Assembly: GCA_965224065.1 (NCBI GenBank)
Contig: CBDCYF010000005.1
Span: forward strand, 3,534,001-3,598,000
From: JAOTZA01 sp965224065
Lineage (GTDB): Bacteria > Acidobacteriota > Thermoanaerobaculia > Multivoradales > JAHEKO01
Direction: 5' to 3'
DNA: 64,000 nucleotides
The translations under genes were made by a program, and so were the position numbers. Below the pieces are notes generated by a model. It was not told where the DNA came from. It searched no databases and worked only from the letters and a program-made list of their open reading frames with translations. Numbering within the stretch: the first letter of the stretch is position 1; each line of letters begins with the position of its first letter. This document shows, piece after piece, positions 33,665 through 42,178 of the stretch.

Positions 33665-35076
33665 CGGGTTCTTGCCTTGGCGGCCCGGTCTTCAATCGCG
33701 TCAACGCTCAGCTCGCCCGAGAGGAGTTTGGGGAGAAGTGTGTCGCGGAGCTCGGCGAGGGTGCGGGATATTAAGCGGTTCCTCAGAACGAGCTCAAAAA
33801 GTGGTTGCGAAAACTCCGCGTACTTTGATCGTAGTGTGGGTCCGGCGCTGACGATGTCCATCTTCGCGACCTGTTTTGGCTGCGCCCGCTGATGGCTGCC
33901 GGTACTGCCGGATACCCGCTCGGAGATTCCGGCTTGAAAAGGCGACGAGCTAATAAGGCTGTAGATGAAGGCCTGTCCATTTTCTTCCTCAGGGACAAAT
34001 TGCATGAACTCGGTCGAGCACACCGCCGCGTCAGGATCCAGCATCAACGGCCACCAAGTGCGCGGGAACCGAGGGTTCAACTTCGAGGAAAGAATCGCGC
34101 GAGGCTTCACTACATATTTGTTGCTTTTGATGTTCGAGCCAGGCTCGAATGCTGGAAGCCTGGACTCGTCGAACGCCGGAATACTGTAGTGCTCCCACGT
34201 CTTGGAGGGGAACTTGAAAGGTTTGGTTGAGGTTGTATCGAGGGCGGCAAGTGACCCGAAGTCAACAACTGCCCACCCATCGGGAATCTCCCCGAGTTCC
34301 GAACCCGTCAAGGCGTCTGGAAAGAGGGCGGCGGTTTGGGCGAGCGATTGGCGCTGGGATTCGGGGAGATCGTCGAGCTCGAACTCGGGCTTGCCCGAGA
34401 TGGCCGCCATGGCGGCGCGCTCGATTTCGGAGGGTGACTTGCCGGCGGCCTTCGCTGCGGCCTTGGCCTTGACCGGATCGAAGTCCACGAACCACGACTT
34501 GAAGAGGGCCTGGGCGATTGCCTCCAGGGTCCGGTTCATCCGCCGGTTGAGCTCGATCTTGTCGTCGAACCTCTTGAGAGTGACTCCTATCGCTTTCTGT
34601 GTTTGGAGCGGCGGTAACACTATTGTTAGCCGCCCAAGAATGTCGTTGTTCAGGCTTGCCCTGGTTGAAAGAGAAGAGAATGCAGAAATCTCGTTGCGAA
34701 ACCTTGGACCCCTAAAGAAATAGCCAGCATATTCGGGTTCGATCTTTACACCAGGCTTCGGCCGCAAACGCTTGGTAAACCCATTGAATGTTGCTCCGTC
34801 ATAGTTTTTAAGCGCGACGCAGCTCATTCCCAGTTCTTCTTGGGTCTCACTCGTTCTCGTCAGGAACACGTCACCTCTTTTCACAGAGCGCGTCTCGCGC
34901 TCGTGCTCCGTCGAATTGACGAGCTCGGTGAGTTCGTCGGGGACGAAGAAATTGTGGAACACGTCCTTGAACGACAAGAATCCGTATCCCGACCCGAACT
35001 CCGAACGCGGCTTGGAGAGTCCAGAGCCGAACTCGAAGAGCTCGCCGAGGCTGTGTGTTTTCCAATTACTCCCCAT
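33661..35076 (-). CDS. hsdS: Type I restriction-modification specificity subunit
   Basis: 471 residues from ATG 35076, which lies within the end of hsdM (11-nt overlap). The two-half architecture is visible. TRD1 covers about residues 1-150 (WKTHSLGELFEFGSGLSKPR), ending in a conserved helix (PPLQTQKAIGVTLKRFDDKI, RRMNRTLEAIAQALFKSWFVDFDPV). TRD2 covers about 260-425 (LGEIPDGWAVVDFGSLAAL). A second conserved helix ends the protein (RNRLISRTLAELRDTLLPKLLSGEL). It sets the bipartite target site, which cannot be predicted. The repeat helices are complete. Confidence 0.94.
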   Translation of the reverse strand: MGSNWKTHSLGELFEFGSGLSKPRSEFGSGYGFLSFKDVFHNFFVPDELTELVNSTEHERETRSVKRGDVFLTRTSETQEELGMSCVALKNYDGATFNGFTKRLRPKPGVKIEPEYAGYFFRGPRFRNEISAFSSLSTRASLNNDILGRLTIVLPPLQTQKAIGVTLKRFDDKIELNRRMNRTLEAIAQALFKSWFVDFDPVKAKAAAKAAGKSPSEIERAAMAAISGKPEFELDDLPESQRQSLAQTAALFPDALTGSELGEIPDGWAVVDFGSLAALDTTSTKPFKFPSKTWEHYSIPAFDESRLPAFEPGSNIKSNKYVVKPRAILSSKLNPRFPRTWWPLMLDPDAAVCSTEFMQFVPEEENGQAFIYSLISSSPFQAGISERVSGSTGSHQRAQPKQVAKMDIVSAGPTLRSKYAEFSQPLFELVLRNRLISRTLAELRDTLLPKLLSGELSVDAIEDRAAKARTR

Positions 35077-36760
35077 ATCCGATCGCTTCGAGACTGGCCT
35101 TGATTTGCTCCTCGAGTGAGTCACTCTCTTTCAACTGTTTTCTGAGCTCGGCGTTTAGCTTCGCCATCTTCTCCGCGAAGGGCTCGCCATCGTCGTCTTC
35201 AGGGGCCACGCCAACGTACCGCCCAGGTGTGAGCACATGGTCGTGCTTGGCGATTTCATCGAGAACGGCGGATCTGCAGAAGCCCGGTTCGTCTTCGTAG
35301 TCGGAGCCACGCTTCCAGCGGCGGAAGGCTCCGGTGATCTTCGCGGTGTCTTCTGCCGTGAAATCGCGCAGAACACGGTCTTTCATAAATCCTAGATTGC
35401 GGGCGTCGATGAACAACACTTCGCCCTTGCGATCACGGTACTCGCCACGTTTCTTCTTGTTCTTGGTCAGGAACCAGATGCAGGCGGGGATCTGGGTGTT
35501 TGTGAAGAGCTGCCCCGGCAGGGCGACCATGCACTCGACCAGGTCGGCTTCCAGCAGGGCTCGCCGGATCTCGCCCTCGCCCCGGGTGTTGGAGCTCATG
35601 GAGCCGTTGGCGAGCAGGAGCCCCAGCGAGCCGTTGGGCGCGAGGTGGAAGACCATGTGCTGGAGCCAGGCGAAGTTGGCGTTGCCCTTGGGCGGCGTGC
35701 CGTATTTCCATCGCGGGTCGCCCTCCAGCTTGCCGTCCCACCACTCCTTCATGTTGAAGGGGGGGTTGGCCATGACGAAGTCGGCGCGAAGGTCGGGGTG
35801 TTGGTCGTTGGTGAAGCTGTTGGCGGGCTCTTTTCCGAAGTTGAAGTCGATGCCGCGGATGGCCAGGTTCATGGCGGCCAGCCGCCAGGTGGTGGGGTTG
35901 GACTCCTGCCCGTAGACCGAGAGGCTGCCCAGCTTGCCGCCGTGTTTCTCGATGAACTTCTCGCTCTGGACGAAGAACCCGCCGGAGCCCATGGCCGGGT
36001 CGTAGACGCGCCCCTTGTAGGGCTCGAGCATCTCGACGATCAAGGAGACAATCGATTTGGGCGTGAAGTACTGGCCGCCCTTCTTGCCCTCGGCCTGGGC
36101 GAACTGCCCCAGGAAGTACTCGTAGACGTGGCCCAGGACGTCCTTGGCCTGAAGGTCGATGGGTTTGCCGTCGTGCGTGGGGCTGGTGAAGTCCGTGCCG
36201 GAGAACAGATTGATCAGGCCCAGCAGGCTTTCCGAAGGCAGCTCCAGGCGAACGTAGCGGTTCTTTTCGATCACGCCCTTTAGCTTCGGGTTCTCCTTTT
36301 CGATCTCATCCAGCCCATCGTCTATGAGGCGGGCCAAGGACTTGAACTCGTAGGTCTTCTTCTTGCCGTTCGTGACCTCGATCTTGCTCTTGGGCGCAAG
36401 CGCAGCGTTGTCCTGGATTGTCTTCCAACGGGCCAGCGGCGGCACCCAGAAGACGTTCTTCTCGATGTAGTAGTCGCGCTCTTCGAGCTCCTCCCGGATG
36501 GCCTCCTCGTAGCCGGCCTCGCCCTCATAGTCGGCGGGGTCCAGGAAGTAGTCGTGCTCTGAATCGCGGAACTGCGTTTCGAGCTCCTCTCGGTGTTGCC
36601 GGAAGGAGTCCGAGATGTACTTCAGGAAGATCAGCCCGAGGACGGCGTGTTTGTAGACGGCGGCGTCCAGGCTGTGCCGGAGGCGGTCCGCTGCGTTCCA
36701 GAGCTTCTTGTCCAGCGCGTCGAGGAAGGCCTGTTCTTCGTCCTGTAGCGGTGGTGTCAT
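35066..36760 (-). CDS. hsdM: Type I restriction-modification N6-adenine methyltransferase subunit
   Basis: 564 residues. Helical HsdM N-domain (DEEQAFLDALDKKLWNAADRLR), then the methyltransferase fold with the SAM motif VYDPAMGSGGFFVQ and the catalytic NPPF (residues 332-335, ADFVMANPPFNMKEWW). The C-terminus is coiled (EKMAKLNAELRKQLKESDSL). With HsdS it methylates the host's sites and forms the core of the restriction complex. It follows the Mrr-like gene after 50 bp. Confidence 0.96.
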   Translation of the reverse strand: MTPPLQDEEQAFLDALDKKLWNAADRLRHSLDAAVYKHAVLGLIFLKYISDSFRQHREELETQFRDSEHDYFLDPADYEGEAGYEEAIREELEERDYYIEKNVFWVPPLARWKTIQDNAALAPKSKIEVTNGKKKTYEFKSLARLIDDGLDEIEKENPKLKGVIEKNRYVRLELPSESLLGLINLFSGTDFTSPTHDGKPIDLQAKDVLGHVYEYFLGQFAQAEGKKGGQYFTPKSIVSLIVEMLEPYKGRVYDPAMGSGGFFVQSEKFIEKHGGKLGSLSVYGQESNPTTWRLAAMNLAIRGIDFNFGKEPANSFTNDQHPDLRADFVMANPPFNMKEWWDGKLEGDPRWKYGTPPKGNANFAWLQHMVFHLAPNGSLGLLLANGSMSSNTRGEGEIRRALLEADLVECMVALPGQLFTNTQIPACIWFLTKNKKKRGEYRDRKGEVLFIDARNLGFMKDRVLRDFTAEDTAKITGAFRRWKRGSDYEDEPGFCRSAVLDEIAKHDHVLTPGRYVGVAPEDDDGEPFAEKMAKLNAELRKQLKESDSLEEQIKASLEAIGYGE

Positions 36761-36810
36761 AGTCGGTTCCGATCCTGGTTCAGGTCAGGGCGCTCGACGA
36801 GACGCGCTTC

Positions 36811-37692
36811 TCAGTTCGTAGGTGCCAGATAGTAAACTGGCTTGAGTGGCAGGAGGTTCTTGACCGACTCTTCGAGCTCGGCGTAGTGCTCGACCCAGAG
36901 GTCGAAAAGGCGCTCCAAGTCAATAAGCATGACCTTGCGCATCTTCTCGGCCCGGGCTTCGCTCTCTGCGGTCGATGTGAAGCCGCTCGTGCAGACGTAG
37001 ATGCCGGCCTCGCCCGAGCCCAGGACGCCAAAGAAGGACCGGACTCCGTCGACGTCGGTCTTTTGCTTCGATCGGCGCTTGACCTGAACCTTGATGCGAG
37101 GGCCTTCGATCCCGAGCGGGTCGGTGTGCGCCAGGATGTCGATCCCGCGGTCGGGTCCGGGAGGCGAGACATAGGACACGTGGTATCCCATGGCCCGGAG
37201 CAGGCCCGCTACCAGGTTCTGAAAGTCGAAGGGGTTCATGTCGAGTAGGTAGTCTTTGATCGACGACCAGGCCGCTTCTTCTGCTTCTTCGACCGTCGCG
37301 TGGGCGTCCGGCCCGGCGTCGTCGCTTTCCTCTTCGTCTGGTTGCTGGTCCTTCCAGACCTTGTAGAGACGATTGGCCTCTCTCATGAAGTTCTCGGGGT
37401 CCTTGAACTCGCGAAACGCCTTTTCCCCGTCTTCGGTGAGCGTCCAGGTTCCTTTCTCCTTGACCAACCAAGCTGCTTTCACTGGGGCGATGGTCGCGAA
37501 CCGGACGATTTTCTCGTAGCGCCGCACGGTGGGGCTCTTCGGGTAGGTGCTCTGCTCGAAGTCGGTTGGGGGAACCGATTGTGCCAGCCGAGCCAGCACC
37601 TCGCGAGCCTGAATACCCTCCGAGGAGGAAAGGAGTATTTCAAATACGCCGCGAACCAGCTCACCCGAACGGCGTGCCGTGATTTCAGCCAT
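36811..37692 (-). CDS. Mrr-like restriction endonuclease
   Basis: 293 residues; ATG 37692 has a GGAGGG ribosome-binding site. The N-terminal part (about 1-110) is a winged-helix Mrr_N-like domain (YEKIVRFATIAPVKAAWLVK, KGTWTLTEDGEKAFREF). Residues 145-285 form the Mrr catalytic domain with a PD-(D/E)xK core: LVAGLLRAMGYHVSYVSPPGPDRGIDILAH (Asp) and KVQVKRRSKQ (QVK form). Mrr enzymes cut modified DNA (type IV). As first gene of the hsd operon it may complement the type I system by attacking foreign methylated DNA. Confidence 0.88.
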   Translation of the reverse strand: MAEITARRSGELVRGVFEILLSSSEGIQAREVLARLAQSVPPTDFEQSTYPKSPTVRRYEKIVRFATIAPVKAAWLVKEKGTWTLTEDGEKAFREFKDPENFMREANRLYKVWKDQQPDEEESDDAGPDAHATVEEAEEAAWSSIKDYLLDMNPFDFQNLVAGLLRAMGYHVSYVSPPGPDRGIDILAHTDPLGIEGPRIKVQVKRRSKQKTDVDGVRSFFGVLGSGEAGIYVCTSGFTSTAESEARAEKMRKVMLIDLERLFDLWVEHYAELEESVKNLLPLKPVYYLAPTN

Positions 37693-37830
37693 CAACCCTC
37701 CTACCTTGGCGCCTCGAACCGCGCCGTTGCTTTTCCCTTAGTGGGGTCTGCTGGCTAGAGGATAACAGGGGGAATCGACTCAAAATCGGCTCGGTGAGCC
37801 GTTGGTGGGGCAATTGGGTGGAGTAGGAGT

Positions 37831-37973
37831 TGTCGCTGCCGGCGACAGGTCAAGCGGACGTGTCGCCATTTTGTGAAAACGGCGACATGTCGAACCGGTC
37901 GGAGTCTCCAGGCCCGACAATTTCCCCTGAGGGGGAAAATGTCCGCGGTGATTTTGCCCTGAGGGGGAAAATG
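37831..37973. promoter_or_regulatory. Repeat-rich divergent control region between mrr-hsd and fic
   Basis: The 426-bp gap 37693-38118 has no convincing gene. It contains TGTCGC/GCGACA half-sites in two inverted pairs (37831-37847 and 37861-37887; the second is a hairpin TGTCGCC-A-TTTT-GTG-AAAA-C-GGCGACA). It also holds two direct copies of CCCTGAGGGGGAAAATG at 37925-37941 and 37957-37973, 32 bp apart, the first being a palindrome TTTCCCC-TGA-GGGGAAA. These look like operators for one or two regulators. A TTGACT at 38019 may be a -35 box for fic. Confidence 0.55.
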
Positions 37974-38118
37974 ACAGTGTGGCTCTGACCTCGCGCAGAT
38001 AGGAAAGACTTATGTTCATTGACTTTTTGGGACTCAGGAGTTCAAAAGCTCATGAGAATTGAACAGAAATCGGCTTTTGTGTTAATTTCTCTCTTCAAAC
38101 TCCTCGAGGGCTTTAAAA

Positions 38119-39285
38119 GTGCGGAGAAAGACCGGTACCGAAGTCACCATTACGACCGTCGGGTCCGAGCCTATCCAGGCCTTTGTTCCTCACCCGTTGC
38201 CGCCGTCTCCGCCGCTCGAGATCAACGGCGAGCTCCAGGCCAGTCTCGATCGGGCTCTGACATCCCTGGGACGGCTCGACGCCGTTTCGACGCTGCTCCC
38301 GGAGCCCCATCTTTTTCTCTACAGCTATGTCCGTAAGGAGGCGGTGCTTTCGTCTCAGATCGAAGGGACACAGAGCTCTCTATCGCAACTGCTTTTGTTC
38401 GAGCTCGATCAGGCGCCGGGCGTGCCTATTGACGACGTCCAGGAGGTCTCGAGCTACGTTGCCGCGCTGGAGCACGGACTGGAGCGTGTGCGCGAGGGGT
38501 TTCCGATTTCAAATCGGCTTTTCCGAGAGGTGCACCAGGTGCTCCTCTCGACCGGGCGGGGCAGCGACAAACGGCCCGGAGAGTTTCGGCGCTCGCAGAA
38601 CTGGATCGGCGGCACCCGTCCCGGCAACGCCACCTACGTGCCCCCGCCCGCGGACCGGGTCGAAGGGTGCATGGCGGATCTCGAGCGTTTTCTTCATGAC
38701 CAGAACGGCACGACTCCTGTTCTCGTCAAGGCGGCTCTGGCTCATGCGCAGTTCGAGACCATTCACCCCTTTCTAGACGGCAACGGTCGCGTTGGGCGGC
38801 TGCTCATCACACTCCTCCTCTGCGCCGCGCGGGTTTTGAAGGAACCTCTTCTTTACTTGAGCCTCTACCTAAAACAGCACCGAGCCAGGTATTACGAACT
38901 GCTCAACTCGCTGCGGCTCAGCGGCAATTGGGAGGAGTGGCTCGTGTTTTTTGTTGAGGGCATTTCGACCACGGCGGAGGCTGCGGTTAACTCAGCACAA
39001 GCGCTCACGGAAATGTTCGAACGAGACCGCAAGCGTGTGCAGGAAGAACTCCGGCAGGCCGCGGGCTCGGCGCTGCGTGTTCACGATGTTTTGCAGGCGA
39101 GGCCCGTCTCGACCATTCGTCGGTTGGCCGACAGCACCGGGCTTTCCCAGCCCACGGTGACGAGGACGCTCGAACGCTTGATCGAAATGGACCTAGTCGA
39201 GGAGATCAGTGGACGGAATTGGCGCCGAACATATATCTATCGTGATTACCTCGCGATCTTGAACGAAGGAACGGAGCCTCTTTGA
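38119..39285 (+). CDS. Fic-family AMP-transferase with N-terminal inhibitory helix and C-terminal winged helix
   Basis: 388 residues from GTG 38119. The catalytic loop HPFLDGNGRVGR (His216 onward) matches the active Fic consensus HPFxxGNGRxxR. An SSQIEGT segment at 78-84 (Glu82) matches the (S/T)xxxE(G/N) auto-inhibitory motif and lies N-terminal, which makes this a class II Fic. The C-terminus (about 320-385) is a winged HTH (TIRRLADSTGLSQPTVTRTL), so it may bind DNA, possibly the repeats upstream. It modifies proteins by AMPylation when the inhibitory helix is released. It lies at the right border of the restriction island and is divergent from it. Confidence 0.93.
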   Translation: MRRKTGTEVTITTVGSEPIQAFVPHPLPPSPPLEINGELQASLDRALTSLGRLDAVSTLLPEPHLFLYSYVRKEAVLSSQIEGTQSSLSQLLLFELDQAPGVPIDDVQEVSSYVAALEHGLERVREGFPISNRLFREVHQVLLSTGRGSDKRPGEFRRSQNWIGGTRPGNATYVPPPADRVEGCMADLERFLHDQNGTTPVLVKAALAHAQFETIHPFLDGNGRVGRLLITLLLCAARVLKEPLLYLSLYLKQHRARYYELLNSLRLSGNWEEWLVFFVEGISTTAEAAVNSAQALTEMFERDRKRVQEELRQAAGSALRVHDVLQARPVSTIRRLADSTGLSQPTVTRTLERLIEMDLVEEISGRNWRRTYIYRDYLAILNEGTEPL

Positions 39286-39324
39286 GTTTGTAAGGCCAAG
39301 GTCGGAGTAGGCTGAGCACCGAGT

Positions 39325-39330
39325 TAGAAT
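39325..39330 (+). promoter_or_regulatory. -10-like hexamer TAGAAT before the formate dehydrogenase alpha gene
   Basis: TAGAAT, 9 nt before ATG 39340, with only a C-run between. It fits a leaderless transcript independent of the beta-subunit gene. Confidence 0.45.
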
Positions 39331-39339
39331 ACTCCCCCG

Positions 39340-42108
39340 ATGACCGACTCGAAATTCGTCGTCATCGACGGCAATGAGCTGTCGCATGAGCCCGGGGAGA
39401 CGATTCTCCAGGCGGCGCGGCGGGCCGAGATCGAGATCCCGACGCTGTGTCACGACGACCGGCTGACGCCGGCCGGGGCGTGCCGGATCTGTCTGGTGGA
39501 GGTGGAGGGGGCGCGGCTGATGCAGCCGGCCTGTCACACCAAGGCCTCGCCGGGGATGGTGGTGCGCACGCACACGTCGCGGGTGGAGCGCAACCGGCGC
39601 TTTATTCTGTCGCTCCATCTGGCGGACACGATCCAGGACCGCGCGGTCTGTGAGGATAACAACCCGTCGCGGCTCCACGAGCTGGCGGAGGCGTACGGCA
39701 CGGCCGGCGAGTGGACGCCGGTGGATTCGCCCCGGCAGGGCCGGCCGCAGGACGACAACCCGTTTATCTTGTTCCGGCCGGACCGCTGTATCGCCTGTTC
39801 GCTCTGCACCCGCTACTGCGACGAAGTGGAGGCGGTGTCGGCGATCACGCTGGCCGGCCGGGGGGCGGAGACGACGATCGCCACGGTGGACGGGCTCGCC
39901 CTGACCGACACCACCTGCGAGCTGTGTGGCGGCTGTGTGGATGTCTGCCCGACCGGCGCGATGACCGAGAAGCAGGCGCTGGCCTATGGCAAGTCGGAGC
40001 ACGAGCTGGAGAAGGTCCGCACCACCTGCAATTTCTGTGGGGTGGGTTGTCAGATCGACTTGAACATCGACCGCGACACGGAGCGCGTCGTCAAGGTCAC
40101 CAGCCCGCCGCCGGGTACGACAGTCAACGACGGCAATCTGTGCGTCAAGGGCCGTTTCGCCAACGATTTCATCCATCACCCCGACCGGCTCACCACACCG
40201 CTGGTGCGCGACGAAACCGGCGAGCTGGTGCCGGCCACGTGGGACGAAGCGCTCGACCGGACGGTGGCCGGCCTGCAGGGTGTCCGCGCCGAACACGGCA
40301 ACGACGCGCTGGCGTTTATCTCGTCGAGCCGCTGTACCGGCGAAGAAAACTATCTGATGCAGAAAATGGCCCGCGCAGCCTTTGGGACGCACAACGTCCA
40401 TCAATGCGCGGCCACGTGACATGCCCCCACGGTCGCCGGTCTGGTGACCACGTACGGAGCCGGGGCGATGACCAACTCGATCCCTGAGATCCGCGACGCG
40501 GATTTTCTGTTCGTCACCGGCTCGAACACCAGCGAGGCGCACCCCATCATCGCGATGGAGATGAAGCGGGCAGTGCGCCGCGGCGCCAAGCTGGCGGTGG
40601 CCGACCCGCGGGCGATCTGGATGACCGAGATCGCCGACTGGCACCTGCAGCTCAAGGCGGGCACCGATGTCTGGCTACTCAACGCGATGGCGCACGTGAT
40701 CGTCAGCGAAGGCCTCGAGGACCGCGAGTGGATCGAGGCCAATACCGAGGAGTTCGACAGCGTGCGCGAGACGGTGCTGCGCTACCCGCCGGAGGAGGCC
40801 GAGAAGATCACCGGGGTTTCCGCCGAGCTCATCCGCGAGGTGGCGCGCGCCTACGCCACCACCGAGAAGGCCGGCATCTACTACACGCTCGGGATCACCG
40901 AGCACACCTGCGGCACCGACAACGTGTACGCGCTGTCGAACCTGGTTCTGATGACTGGCCACCTCGGCAAGCGCTCGGCGGGGATGAACCCACTGCGTGG
41001 CCAGAACAACGTCCAGGGGGCCAACGACGCGGGCGCCACGCCGGTTTTTTATCCCGGCTATCAGTCGGCCGAAGACCCCGAGATTCGCGACAAGTTCGCC
41101 CGCGCCTGGGGAGTGCCCCAGAGCGAGACGCGCGGCCTCAATCTCAACGAGATGATGAAGACGATGGGTCCCGACGGGCAGATCAAGGGGATCTATCTGA
41201 TGGGCGAGGACATCGTGATCTCGGAGCCCAACGTCGGCAAGGTGGAGGAGGCGCTTAACCGGATCGACTTTCTGGTGGTCCAGGACATCTTTTTGAACGA
41301 GTCCTGCCGGTTTGCCGATGTCGTGCTGCCCGCGTCGTGTTTTGCGGAGAAGGAAGGCGTCTTCACCAACTCCGACCGGCGCGTCCAGCGGGTGCGCAAG
41401 GCGGTCGAGGCGCCGGGGGAGGCGCGCGAAGACTGGCGGATCCTGCTCGAGGTGATGAAGCGGGCCGGTCTGGAGCAGCCCGACTACTCGGGGCCCTCGG
41501 AGATCTATGCCGAGATGGCCTCGCTCGTCCCCAAGTACGCCGGCATTTCGCATCAGAGGATCGACCGCGAGGGTGGGCTCCAGTGGCCGGTCGAAAGCCC
41601 CGACGCCCCGTCGACCGAGTATCTCCACAAGGGCGGGGTGCTGCGCGGCAAGGGGCTCTTCCAGGCGGTGGAGTTCAGCCCGCCCTTTGAAGAGGCCGAC
41701 CCCGAGTACCCGCTGGTGCTCTCGACCGGGCGCACGCTCTATCACTACAACGCCGCCACCCAGACGCGCCGCTCGTACGGCCTGACCCGCAAACAGCCCG
41801 AGGGGTTTGTCGAGATCCATCCGTGGAACGCCCGCAAGCTCGGGATCGAGGACGGCCAGATGGTGGACGTTGTCAGCCGCCGCGGCCGGGTCCGCTGCCG
41901 CGCCATGGTCAGCCGGCAGGTGCGCCGGAATGCCATCTGGATGCCGTTTCACTTCCCCGAGGTCCGCGCCAACGAGCTGACCACCGACGCCGGCGACAAG
42001 GTCACCGGCACCGGCGAGTACAAGGTGTGCGCGGCTCGCATCGAGCCGGTCGCCGAGGCGGTGCCCAAGCGGGTGTTCCCGGGCTCCTACGCCACGGTCG
42101 CGGGCTGA
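39340..42108 (+). CDS. fdhA: Formate dehydrogenase alpha subunit, selenocysteine-containing, NuoG-like N-terminus
   Basis: 922 residues, read through the in-frame TGA at 40417-40419 as selenocysteine (Sec360, context QCAAT-U-HAPTVAGL; Sec/Cys followed by His as in other formate dehydrogenases). N-terminus: [2Fe-2S] ligands Cys37, 48, 51, 65; two [4Fe-4S] sets (Cys150/153/156/160 and Cys193/196/199/203); then the molybdopterin domain with [4Fe-4S] ligands Cys230, 233, 237, 268. The NuoG-like His-Cys3 cluster site seems degenerate: His93 and one Cys (104) remain. It oxidises formate to CO2 at a Mo or W bis-MGD site and passes electrons to the NuoE-NuoF subunit at 27-28.7 kb. Selenium incorporation genes are not in the window. 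A frameshift or pseudogene is excluded, since both parts are in one frame and a SECIS follows. Confidence 0.93.
40417..40449 (+). promoter_or_regulatory. UGA(Sec) codon and bacterial SECIS hairpin
   Basis: TGA at 40417-40419. After an 18-nt spacing comes the apical loop GGUCU (40438-40442), closed by the 7-bp stem GGUCGCC (40431-40437)/GGUGACC (40443-40449) with one G-U pair. The loop sequence and spacing match the E. coli fdhF SECIS as I know it, where SelB binds the GGUCU loop. Confidence 0.88.
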
Positions 42109-42178
42109 GCCGGCCGGGTCGAGCGAAGTCGCTCTTTTCCCAGCGGGCGGGATTCGGTAGCCTGCCTGTGATCCATCT

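Noticed and set aside
37861..37887. A second Rex site (TTTTGTGAAAA)
   Set aside because: Only one half-site is present and it lies in the loop of the TGTCGCC hairpin, without the TTCACAA half.
37780..38019. 79-codon minus-strand frame in the mrr/fic gap
   Set aside because: It is Pro/Ser/Thr-rich without a ribosome-binding site and is made of the repeat elements; coding is not supported.
40417..40443. Nonsense mutation splitting the formate dehydrogenase alpha gene
   Set aside because: The TGA is at the Mo-ligand position, frame continues without shift, and a SECIS follows, so it encodes selenocysteine.
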